From Cordia subcordata (lineage: Eukaryota; Streptophyta; Magnoliopsida; Boraginales; Cordiaceae), in contig JAPTOF010000011.1 of the NCBI GenBank assembly GCA_028554755.1, positions 5,608,501 to 5,672,500 on the forward strand: a DNA stretch of 64,000 nt, given 5' to 3'. The notes under the pieces are model-generated. The model did not search any database and was not told where the DNA came from. It was given only the letters and a program-made list of their open reading frames with translations. The position numbers and the translations under genes were made by a program. Positions 13,547 through 31,320 of this stretch are shown here, piece by piece. Position 1 is the stretch's first letter. The number at the start of each line of letters is the position of its first letter.

Positions 13547-13560
13547 GTTGTTGTTGTTAT
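13501..13560. repeat. (TTA)n/(TTG)n microsatellite
   Basis: Runs of TTA with one ATCA break, then TTG. On the minus strand it yields a spurious poly-Asn open frame. Confidence 0.95.
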
Positions 13561-14010
13561 ATACATACATAGTTGTTGGTAAAATAATTTTGAAAACATA
13601 ATATAAAAATAAGAAACTAATTAGTAAATAAATTAAATAATTTGGACAATACATAGCCTGAAAAACTAAAATATTAACTAAAGAAAATTAAATAATATAT
13701 CAAAGAAAACTAGATAAAAGAGACTCAAGTAAGCTCAATCTCATTAAGGACTTCATGCCTCTATTATGGTGTTAACAGTTTTGTGATGCAATCCTCTTAT
13801 GATATAATGTTTATATCTTTTGTGATAACAACACACCAAGAACAAAAGTTTGCGAACCTTTTAGTGGTCAGTCCTTTCTTATACATCTGATGAGCACTAA
13901 TGCAGATAAGTAGTAAGCATAATAAACATCTATAGTCTATATGCTACTTATGCTCTAGAATTTGTTAGTAAAGGTGATTTTCATTGTGTTATGTAATGTC
14001 TCGAAGAATC

Positions 14011-14042
<32 letters not shown>
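14011..14042. repeat. (TA)n microsatellite
   Basis: Uninterrupted alternating TA of about 30 bp, followed by more irregular TATG repeats. Confidence 0.95.
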
Positions 14043-14044
<2 letters not shown>

Positions 14045-15233
14045 GTATATGTATATATATTTAAGAAGAAATCAAGCTATCATTTCAATATTCATGAAAG
14101 ACACTCAAAGGGTCTCAAAACCCTTTAAACTAAATCCATTTCAAGATAGTTGAAAAACTCAAAAGTCGCTATTTTTGTGTAACAAATAATGATTCAAATA
14201 ATTTATAACTTCCATAAATTAAATGAGTTAGTAAGCAAACCAAAGAATCTCTAGAAATAATTTGTCATTCACTTTATAATTTTCCAACAATAGATAGATA
14301 GATTATATAGATATAGATTTAAATTTAAAATAAATATTCATGTTATAAAATTGTAATATAAAGTCAGTCAAAACAATAAAATTCATATTACTTTGTACAT
14401 CACTATTTGTAAAAGTGTAAAATTTTCATTTACCCTCTCTTATCTTAGCTTATGTGTTATTTGGAGAACTCCAGACTCACTTAAGTTTAATTTTATATAA
14501 CAATATAGATATAAATATAGATTCTTTTATTAAATATTTCTTGATATAGTCTAAATTAATTTTTTTTTTAAATATTAGGAGCTGATTTGGATCTTTCTTA
14601 ATAATTAGGACTAACTTAAAAAAGAAAAAAAGAAATAATGCGGGCTTGCAGAATAATTTCTCATTTGTTAATATACAAGTGTAATTAGGAAAAAAAATCC
14701 CTAAAAAATTAAAATTTGATAATGTGTCATAACTTTATTACTATTATACACAAATATATAGGTTTTGCATATTTTCTATTTAAAAAATTTCTAGAAATGT
14801 ATTTTTTTGTATTTTTTTGGTCTAGCTAAAGATTCTGTATATGTGATATTCTCACATTCATACACTCATAATCACTTGAGAATCCTCTTATATTTTATTT
14901 AATAAATATTCAAAATTATATAGGATAATCAACTTACATTTTTTTATCTAGTTATCAATGAATATTTAACAATAGAGATTAAATTGATGTCTTTTAAAAA
15001 TACAAGAATTGATTTCAATCTTTTGAAACTATAGGACTAATTAAAAAAAAAAAAGAGTGGAGACCTATAACATAATTTTTGTCATTTGTTAGTATTAAAT
15101 AATGATTATTATTTTATAAAATACTTAATCAAGATAGAACCCCTACTAAGACAATCTCAAAGATGAGGTTCAACTTTATACTATTAAAATATCCACACAT
15201 GTACATAGATACACACATACATATACATCATAC

Positions 15234-15237
<4 letters not shown>

Positions 15238-15270
<33 letters not shown>
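15238..15270. repeat. (TA)n microsatellite
   Basis: Alternating TA of about 30 bp, followed by a TATG-rich stretch. Confidence 0.95.
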
Positions 15271-15277
<7 letters not shown>

Positions 15278-15487
15278 ATGTATAGTTGTTAACTAATTAT
15301 GATAGTTTAATACTAAAGTTTTAATATCATCCTATTAATAAAGAGTAATTAAGACCCACTAACTGTCTAACCCATTTAAAAAGAAAAAATGAAAAAAAAC
15401 TAATGTGTCATGATTATAACAACACATCAAAATTTTGACATGACAGCCATAAAGCTCACATATTATCTTGTGAAACAACTTTATATA

Positions 15488-15545
15488 TTATTATTATTAT
15501 TATTATTATTATTGTTAATTCCTTTCATTATTATTATTATTATTA
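15488..15545. repeat. (TTA)n microsatellite
   Basis: Two blocks of TTA/ATT repeats separated by about 15 bp of unique sequence. Confidence 0.9.
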
Positions 15546-15681
15546 GGTAACAAGGGTTTCAAAAGTGGGGTTGCGGCTAATTTTTTTAAGGAGCGACGAC
15601 ATAATTTAAATTTTGCTATGGTAGGGAGTCGGGTTGAAGCATGGGAAAAATGAAAAGAAATTATACAAATAATCAATTAAT

Positions 15682-15720
15682 CTATATATATATATATATA
15701 TATATACATACATACATACA
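15682..15720. repeat. (TA)n and (CATA)n microsatellite
   Basis: TA repeats running directly into CATA repeats. Confidence 0.95.
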
Positions 15721-16771
15721 ACGTGATATATTTTGACTATACAAACCAACATATTTTGACTATATTTATCATTGTGTGTTACGATCTTCATGGCTACATA
15801 TAAAAGTGAATGAAAGGATTTGATTTTATAAAAAAAAATTAAAATAAATTTCTAATATTATTAAACTATGATTTTAATATAATAAAAATTTTAAAATAAA
15901 TTTTTTTACTATTATTAGCTACATAAAAATTTGATAATATCATATTAACTCAAAATTCGTGCATGGAGCGGTCACATAAAGGTGGAACACTAATAAGCAT
16001 TAAACCGAGAAGATTCTGGTCATAGGGACCACCACGAAGATTATTTACGCTATTCATAAGCTATTCTCTGCACAAGTCTTTCTCAAATTTTGACTTCTAC
16101 TAATAAATCCAACCTTTCGTGCTTATGGATGCACATCCTTTCCCTACCCGGGGGATAATGGCAGTGGTCTTTTCTCTAGTATGCTACTCCCCTGAAGAAA
16201 CCAACTAAGCTCTTTTTCTTCTAAGTGCCTTTCAATCTTCAATTAGTAACTTTTTCTTTTCTTTTTCTTTTGTTTTTTTTAATAATCTTGATGCTGTTAG
16301 CTTTGCTTTTTATTGATTCAAGTAAGTTCAATCAACTTGGTTTTGGTTTAATTAATGATTAGTCCACTTAAAGATGGGGTTTTTAGCATAATCTTGTTCT
16401 TACTGTAATCTAGTGTCAAAGGGTTTTTTTTTTTTTTTGTTGGTCTTGTTGCATATTTCTACACTTTTTGAGCAGAGGGAAAATTCAATCCTCTTCTCTT
16501 GATTGATGACTGTTTATGGTCCCTATTTGTTGATTTCCTTGGTAAAAGATTAAAAAGCTGACTACTTGTAAACTCTATGTTGATATCTTTATGAATAGAC
16601 AATAAACAGTATTGTTTTTCTTGGTATTTTGTACTATTGCTGAGCTGAATTGCTAAAGTTGTATAAGAATCAATTACCCTTTTGTCACATAGTTCCTTTG
16701 TAGTCTTTCCCTTTGGGAGTCTTTGACTTATGGTAGAGGAAGCATGGTTCCTTATTAGGCAGTAGGCACCA

Positions 16772-19700
16772 ATGTCAGCAGTAGCCTGTTGCATTCCCAT
16801 TATTGAATGTGTCTACTGTTTGGCCTGCGTGCGTTGGGCGTGGAAGAAATTCCTTTACACTGCCGGTCGCGAGAGTGAGAACTGGGGCATTGCAACCGCG
16901 AATGAGTTTGAGCCTATACCACGACTTTGTCGATATATTATAGCAGTGTATGAAGATGATCTTAAGAACCCCATGTGGGAGCCCCCTGGAGGGTATGGTA
17001 TTAATCCCGATTGGGTAATTTTAAAGAAAACCTATGATGATACACAAGGGAAAGTGCCTCCTTACATGATCTACCTCGATCATGATAATGTAGATATTGT
17101 CTTGGCAGTCAGGGGGCTTACTATGGGTAAAGAAAGTGATTTTCTACTCCTACTCGATAACAAGCTTGGGCAAACAGAATTTGATAATGGGTATGTTCAT
17201 AATGGACTACTCAAGGCAGCTCAATGGGTTTTTGAAGCAGAGTCAGAGGTTTTGAAGGAACTAGTGGAGATGAACCCCAATTATACTTTGACATTGGTGG
17301 GACATTCATTAGGTGCAGGGGTGGTGACATGTTTAACTATTTTGATTGTCAAGAATCGAGAGAAGTTGGGAAGGATTGAAAGGAACAAAATTAGATGCTT
17401 TGCTATTGCCCCTGCAAGGTGTGTATCTCTGAATCTGGCAGTCAGATATGCTGATGTTATCAATTCTGTTGTGTTGCAGGTAATAGCCATTTTCTCTTGA
17501 TATCATTTTGCTAGTAAAGCCAATTCCAGTGCATTTAGCTGCTGAGTATTACTTTCTAGTTAAATTTCAAGGCTTATTTGTTGTTTTTGTGTCTTGTATC
17601 ATCTTATACCTCGCAGATTATTTCTACTAGCATTTCCTGATTATGTAGCCATTCCAAAACACGTCAACCCTTAATTCAAATGAAATTTGTGTTTTCATAG
17701 CAGAGGTGGATGAGTGTGAGAGTGCGTTTGTAAGACTTTTAGCATTATGCTTTTGTTGATTTACCTCAACCATTATTTTGCTTTCACTTCTTTGCCTTTG
17801 TTATTTTCAGATGAATGAAGTTTGTTTGCTATTTCTTTTCTCTGAAGAAAACAAAAGAGAAACTTGGAAAAGATTAGACGCATTTTAAGTCTATATCTTC
17901 AATCTACAATGCATGTAGGATTAGATGCCCTTATACTTTAGTCATTCTTTTTTGCTTGTGAATTTCTGTTGAATGTGTTGTCAATTTAATTTTGCAGCTT
18001 TTTCTTGTACTATGACCCTCTCCGCTATTTTGCAAATTAACAACTGCTGCGTGTCAAATCTTATCTGTGGTATTATGTTAACAATGATATGAATTCCTTA
18101 TTACAGGGGTGCCTGTCCCATTTCCTGTGCTTCTTTTGTTCTATCTTCCTACATTTTATCCAACCCTACTAGTGTGTTGCGTGTTTTTTTGCTTTTGCTA
18201 CATATTCCATTGAGGAAATCTCAAATGTATGCTCTGTTTAGCCTTATATATATACCCGCTGTGTCACCCAGGGCATAAGGGATCTGATAAGCCTCAGAGG
18301 GTTTGTAAGTTCTAAGAAACTATATATCAGTTTGATATTCTTTCTTAGTCAGGTCAACAGCTTATGGTTGACCTATTGTTTCAAATTGGGGAGAGAGGGA
18401 ACTCTGGAGAAAATCTTATCGATTTCGGGTGACTTTTAGTGTGTTCATCTTCTTATATTGCTTTTAACTTCTTATATAACATTTCTCCCATGAAACTACT
18501 TGATTGGGGAGTGTTATCTGCTGGTGTAATAGAAGGCATTTGGAATCAATGATTAGTGACAGTGGCATAAACGAGACAAGAATAACATTGTTGTGATGCC
18601 AGCTTTGTTTTTTCAATGAATGGAGTTCTTGCCAGAGATAATGCATGTTATAACGTTCTGATATCTAATATTTTCTGATTCACTGCTTCTGATGCTTTTC
18701 AGCATCTCATATAGCATCTAATGTTTCTTTTTTATTTTCTTCATTTATTAAAAATAATCAACCAGGATGATTTCTTGCCTCGGACAACAGTGGCACTGGA
18801 AGATGTCTTCAAGTCACTTTTATGGTAAAAGATTGCAGGTCTTGTCTACTTTTAGCATTTCTTGGTGATAGTGTTAATATTGCGCGTGAACAATGTGATG
18901 TTGAATGTAGTGCCGCGAGAACACTAAGTAGCTTTGTGTGGTAGTTGTCTTCATGATGGTGGGTTCAATTTTCTCAACTTCAATTGCTAAACTGAATCAT
19001 CTCAAAGCAAGCAAGAGCCTGAACGCATCTCGTCTTATTGTTTTCCCTTTGCGATATCTTCTCCCATTGTTCAGCATTTTCTGATTATTCCTTCCCTCGT
19101 CACTTATATATAGCAATCTTTTGTCAACTTCTAAAGGCTGCCATACTTCAGAAATGACCCTCAACGGACAAGTTGTCAAAGTATGGTTCATAGATGTCTT
19201 TGGACAAATCATATTACTATAGTTCCAGAAATTGCTTCTGAGCATTGATGAGAGACTTGATGAATGAACACTCAAATTTTGATGTCTAACAATGAAGAGT
19301 GAGCTTCATTATCTGCATATTTCATTATTTCTTCGGTTGGCAATTTCATGATTAATATTAGGCTAAATACCATTAAATTATCAATCTGTGCTTTCTGATT
19401 GTATACTCTTTGATAGTTTCCCATGCTTGATGTGCATAATGTGCTTGAAAGATACATGCACACTGGAGGAGAAGAAGCTAAAAGATCCAAGACGCTTATA
19501 TGCACCTGGTCGTCTCTATCACATCATTGCAAGGAAGCCCTTCAGGTAGACACTCAAGTACTTAATCTTGTAGCTACTTTCCCAAGTTTTAGATTAACAA
19601 GTTTTCAAAGATTTTCTTCATTTCAATGTAATCAGATATGCTAGGTGATCCATATCTTTTCCCTTTTCGGCTTATGGTGCAGTTTAGGCATAATTTCACC

Positions 19701-20452
19701 AGTTGTGAAGACTGCAGTACCTGTGGACGGGCGGTTCGAGCACATGGTTCTCTCTTGCAATATGACCAAAGACCATCGGATTCTTAGGATACTGGGAGAA
19801 TCTGAAAGGGCTCTTCATGTAAGTTCTCAGTTCATTGGTGGCAGTGCATATTAAGGAAAAGAAGTGCAGGAAGATATTCTTTATTTTCTTGAGAAATAAA
19901 GTTTATTAAAATCCACCAAGGGGGTACAGCCTCAAAAATATTTGATAAATTTTTTAAATAATCTAGACATTCTTGTATGCTATCTACGTCAAGTATACAA
20001 GATCTTTGAGTCCAAAAATGAAGGTCATAAATCCAATGAAATTTCAAGGATGAAGGAGGGAATTCTTTCTCTTGAAAAGATCTCCACTTTATTTCCTTCC
20101 ATGAAGTCCAAATAATGGTAAGGGGAACTGCGCGAATCAGTTCGTATTGTTCTCCTTATCTTATTCTTTTTGGGTCTTCTTACTCTCTGGGATTTGGGGA
20201 TACTGTGTTCTTCACTCTGATTGTACTGAATTACTCATGGTCCAGTGCATGCTAGAAAAAGATAAAATGATGGAAATTCCCAAAGAGCAGAGGATGGAGC
20301 GGCAGGCAACTATTGCCAAAGAACACATGGAGGAACACAAGGCAGCATTACAAAGAGCAATTGCACTGGATGTTCCTGAAGCATATTCACCCACTTCATA
20401 TGGAACCTTCAATGATTATGAGGAAGGAGAGAATTCTTGCAGGATTCCTTAA
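16772..20452 (+). CDS. DAG-lipase-like alpha/beta hydrolase (lipase class 3)
   Basis: Five exons by splice consensus and phase: 16772-17479, 18766-18824, 19417-19545, 19683-19818, 20246-20452; 412 residues. Residues 1-100 match the plant Lipase3_N/DAG-lipase N-terminal type (PDWVILKKTYDD, YLDHDN). The nucleophile elbow is GHSLGAG with Ser179, and IAPARCVSLNLAVRYADVI follows. Exon 2 encodes DDFLPRTTVALEDVFKSLL and exon 3 the RRLYAPGRLYHI block, both family hallmarks. The first ATG of exon 1 is used; the AG upstream at about 16758 may end a leader intron. The family hydrolyses acyl esters of mono- or diacylglycerols; substrate and location here are inferred from family only. The protein is shorter at the C-terminus than the Arabidopsis relatives I know. 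The C-terminal exon is charged and helix-like (KEQRMERQATIAKEHMEEHK). Confidence 0.85.
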
Positions 20453-20904
20453 TGTTCTCTCACGTGAATTCAAATTGAGCCAGGATAAATTACATAGTTC
20501 TGACATGAATCTGGTAATGCAGCTATGTGGAAATTGTAGGCTATGAAATATTAGGCATGGAATAGGGGCATTTCCATTCTTTCATTCATACGTTTCCTTA
20601 TATGGAAATGTTTTGTGTATCACACTGAGCAATTGGATGATTGAAATACTGGAGATAAGCTTGTAAAGATTAGAAACCATTCATTTCAATGACTAGTGCA
20701 TCAACTCTGAAGCCTGATAATATTTTGCTTCTCTATGCACAGATTTGTGTGGTAATCCCTAATGTTGCCTCAGTTATTGGTCCACAAGTGCGTGAATTTG
20801 ATCCATCTGGAATGTGTGGGAAGTATGATTTACCTAGCAATGCTTCATGGTATTAGCAGAAACTAATGAAACTAAGATCTCTCATGATTGATCTCTTTTC
20901 TATG

Positions 20905-21060
20905 AAGATTGAGTCAGGGGAAAACACCTTTTTCTGGCATGATCCTTGGCACTCAATGGTATGTTTATCTGACCATTTGAAGGTGTTGGAGAGTCATGCA
21001 TCAGTTGTTGGATGGAAGGTAAAGTAGTTGATATTATTGACCACCCAATTCTGAGGTCTG
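20905..21060 (+). pseudogene. possible LINE relic
   Basis: A short frame reads ESGENTFFWHDPWHSM, resembling the zf-RVT-adjacent region of plant non-LTR retrotransposon proteins. It breaks after about 50 codons. This may be a fragment left downstream of the lipase gene. Confidence 0.4.
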
Positions 21061-21465
21061 ATGCTCAAGATTTAACATTCGTCCCTGGAGGGTTTTGTGA
21101 ATGATAAGGTGATAGGGAAAGCTCATCCTACAGGCATCTTCTCTGTGGCTTTGGCGTGGGAGCATGCTGCAGGAAGTATAGTGTTTCTGTATGGTGTTAC
21201 CTTGTCTGGTGCAGAGTCGTGAGGCATAGTTTTGTAGTTTTGTGGTTTAGCAGTTTCTCGGTAAGGATGGTACCTGTGGGCCTGCTAAAATGATAGCGCT
21301 TGTGAGTTATACGGGGTAACAACTGAGGACAGGGAACATCTGTTTTTTTTTTTGGACTGTGGTGTTAGCAGAGGAATTAGGTAGATAGGTCTGCACTTGG
21401 CTCTTGTGCCTGCTTGCATTCCAAAGTAGGACAATGTTATTGAGTGGCGAATGGAATATTTGCAA

Positions 21466-21620
21466 GCTACATTAGTGAGGCCGTTGTTGGGAGCAATAGT
21501 CTCTGCAACGCGGGCTCATTTGGGTTGGTTTTTTTTTTTCCGGAAAAAAGCTACATTAGTGAGGCTGTTGTTGGGAGCAATAGTCTTTGCAATGCGGGCT
21601 CATTTGCGTTGGTTTTTTTT
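21466..21620. repeat. 84-bp tandem duplication
   Basis: The unit starting GCTACATTAGTGAGG at 21466 recurs at 21550 with a few substitutions. Each copy ends in a T-rich tract. Confidence 0.95.
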
Positions 21621-22735
21621 CGAATTTTTTTTTTCTTCTTTTGTCTATAAATTTTACAAAAAATATTTCTTCAAGAAGTTGAAATTTATGACTTTTGAAA
21701 AAAAAAAAAAAGAAATTTGAACTCTTTTCTGAGTTTTAGTGCTTTTAGTCAATCCAATTCTTTATTGAGATACATTTTTCATTTTTGTCATGTAAAAAAC
21801 CCAATCCAAACTGAGGAACAGTTAACAGAAGACATCTTATTTTTATACAACTTTTAGTTTAGCTTGTCCTCGACCGAAAATTCTCTAAATATGGTTCTCT
21901 AAAATAGAATGGAAGTTTGATAATGCGTTGTCGCATTGTAGTTTTAGTTTTGTGTTTTCTGGTATAGGTTGTGCTTGACACCTGGTTATTGGGTGTCTCA
22001 ATTTTACTTGGCAGGAAAAAAATAAAAAATAAAAAAGCCGCAACAATTCAATCATGAAAAAATTGTAGGCTGCTTACCTAATTCAGATTCTCTTACAAAT
22101 AATCTCACGAAAAAAATTCAACCAACGAACAGTTCCCATCATCTCATTATAATTGTATCATCACAATCGTCCTAATCACACTATCAAGTGCCAATTTTAG
22201 TACGTAATATGAATGTTTTGTCACATTAATAGTGCGACAAATGATAACTTCGTCCAGTTAACTATATAAACCCGTTATAACTGCCAGGAAAAACTAATGC
22301 TTGGTTAGAAGGAAAGAGAAATAAGTTCAATAGGTGATTTGAAACCCAAAAAACAAAAAAAAAAAATAGACAAATTCAAACTTCGTACAAGTTTAGCGGC
22401 ATGTGATGCGATTTATCCTCAACAAAAATAAACATCTATTGACAATTTTCATATATATCTCTTGCTTATCATGTTACTAACATCGTCCAGTCGAATGAAT
22501 CATGTAGAGTACATCAGCACTTAAGATCAGAACTAATTAACCTAATAGTGGAGATTGCTACATAAATACTGCTTGCCTTTGATCATTCTTTTAATTTACA
22601 AAGGTGCATCAAGAGATTAGAATATATATATACCAGGCTCCGCGCTTCTGCCCCCAACCCCGCTTTGCCAACTGGAGCGGATAACCATTTTCCAGGGAAG
22701 GGGGAGAAATGCGTTGATATAGGTGCTGCTTCAAA

Positions 22736-29333
<6,598 letters not shown>

Positions 29334-29366
29334 TGTTCCTCACAGCTCTCTTCTCCTTCAATAAAC

Positions 29367-30116
29367 CTGTACTAACCCGAAATCCTACATAAACTTGTAC
29401 TAACCCGAAATCTTACACCATGTCAATCTCCAATTAGAAAACATTTGTCATCCTGTGAATCATCGTCAAAGTTTTAAATCTTTCAAAAAATACATTCGCA
29501 CCATCAGAAGGTTTGAACCATGTAGCCCCATGTATACTGTAAAGGAAATAACTTATTAAAAGACATCTCCAAGTGGATTAATCTAATTTACGCAATTTAA
29601 TCAAGAACGCACAAAAACTAAAAGCCTCATGCATAATAATCTTATCATTGAGCAAGTAATTTCGCTGTTTTTGGGCAAATAACATCAGAATTTCTCTCTA
29701 GAAATCAATTGGGAATGCATTTATGCATAAGTTAGTTCAACTAGCTACTATAACTTAGACAGCAATTTTGATTATCTTTATGAATCAACTCGGTTAAAAA
29801 TCAATTATTCTTTTCTCTTTTCACATAATTTCCATTTCCAATAGATTATCTTACACTCTAATTTACTGAACGCTATCAATACAATAACAATAGCAACATC
29901 ATCAATTAGGAGAAACAATAATCATTACAATAGTAAGTAGCACCAGTAACAAAACAACAACAACAACAACAGCAACAAATAAAATAAAATAAAATAACAA
30001 TAAAATTTCACCAAAAATTAGTCTATAATCTTTTGTAGTTAAGAGTTATCTAAGTAACTGCTTAGGTAACATTTTTTAGCTCGTTACACAGCTTGGAAAA
30101 TGTAAATGCTAACTTA
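29367..30116 (-). other. likely leader intron of the BZR1-BAM gene
   Basis: On the minus strand a good donor (GTGGTAAGT, GT at 30115-30116) and an acceptor (TACAG, AG at 29367-29368) would join a pyrimidine-rich, G+C-richer leader exon (about 30117-30350) to the short leader just upstream of the ATG at 29333. The leader exon contains a 6-codon upstream ORF (ATG at about 30153). Inferred from splice signals only. Confidence 0.5.
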
Positions 30117-30424
30117 CCACAACGACCTTTCACATCCTCTTAGGTCTCATCTATACGAGGCCAGATCTGAACTCCGAAAAAGAAAAATGGAATATTCCGC
30201 CGAATCCACTGGCGTGGAGCAGCCGGAGCGCAAACAATGAAGATAGCCCCGGCGAGATAGGAATTCACCGGAGAAAGAGAAAAAGTCCTTCTAGGGCGCC
30301 GGCGGTGAGAAGCGCGCTCTGCCGGAGGCCGGGGGGGGTTAGGGTTTGGCACGCGTGTGAGGGACGGCGAGCGTGTCGAGGTCTTGAGTTGGCACGGTTG
30401 AAGTGTTTGGAGCCTTATCTTCTA

Positions 30425-30451
30425 ACGTGTGAATCACACGTACGGCACGTG
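30425..30451. promoter_or_regulatory. palindrome with BZR1-BAM-type half-sites plus G-box
   Basis: ACGTGTGAATCACACGT (30425-30441) is a perfect 8-bp inverted repeat around one A, made of two TCACACGT arms. Four bases on is the perfect G-box CACGTG (30446-30451). The published target of Arabidopsis BAM7/BAM8 has the core CACACGTGTG, which uses the same arms in overlapping order. The site lies about 75-100 bp upstream of the inferred leader exon. Confidence 0.55.
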
Positions 30452-30599
30452 CTTACTGGCCCCCACCTAACATGGGTGTTTCTGTTTTGTTGCCCTTTAC
30501 TGTTGTATGCACATATCACAAAGGTATGTACTATATTTTTTTTTTCATTCTTTACTATTCCAACAAATTCGTTTTAGGTAAGACCACATTAAATTCATT

Positions 30600-31320
30600 T
30601 GGCATAGTAACCACGTCTTTATTTATGTAAAAATGCCTGTACCAGCTTCTGACTAACTTTTAATTCTCACTAATGTACTTCTTATACGTTAAGAGACGAT
30701 CTAAATTCAAAATTTTATCCTCTTGGAGATATTGTTTATGTTAAAAAAAAAAATTTACAGTTGATTTTTTGATGAAACATAAGGTTTGGCAAGATCAAAA
30801 AGTTGAGGACTAAACTTACATATAACAAGTCAGCTATGAGGGGAAAATAGCAGTGAGCATTACAGAAAAATGAACCCTTTTTGCTTCACAAAATACATGT
30901 TAAGAACTTCTTGACAACATAAAGGATCATGTATGCATGTTTTCTACAGATATCTGATGACATTATAGCATACTCATACGATGAATTTTAAGGTTGTATG
31001 GTGTTTCAGTGGACAGATAGCATCTAGTCATCAAGGTTTTCCAGCAGCAGATATCACACTTCAGATGCCTGCTAACTTTGTGTTGGCTTTGACTGGTCAA
31101 TGTTTCAGCTGAGAATTCTTTGCCTTTGAAGAAAAGTTTCTCCAAATGTGCTATCGTTGTTCCATGTAGAAATCAGTGAAATAGCCCCCGGCACTCAGTA
31201 GCTGTTCAATGTAGTATTGCATAGTCATGGCGTGGGGATCGCTTTGGAGACCAACACGTCATTTCCACCCTGTCCTAAATCATCTCCTGTCAACCATATG
31301 AAAGTTCATGGACAAGAACT
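30600..31320. other. spacer between the two beta-amylase genes
   Basis: Holds the likely 3' UTR of the BAM2-like gene and the distal promoter of the BZR1-BAM gene. No separate gene was seen. Confidence 0.6.

Larger units (their letters stand above)
5002..16400. other. A+T-rich intergenic region, no gene recognised
   Basis: About 11 kb with no convincing coding exon. Open frames here are short, low-complexity or asparagine/lysine-rich on both strands. It holds the MITE-like elements, tandem repeats, microsatellites and a possible Helitron end listed separately. The last part, about 16.0-16.4 kb, has a more gene-like composition and may hold the 5' leader of the lipase-like gene. Confidence 0.7.

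Noticed and set aside
13430..13654. Asn-rich open frame on the minus strand
   Set aside because: It is a translation of the (TTA)n microsatellite.
22609..22735. Alternative C-terminus of the BZR1-BAM (GKLFLTYRR frame)
   Set aside because: It needs the wrong phase; the exon 9 length of 220 nt leaves one base, giving the GEAVLDIQA end.
30140..30352. Minus-strand open frame of 70 codons upstream of the BZR1-BAM gene
   Set aside because: It begins with GTG, not ATG, and its position and composition suit a 5' leader exon.
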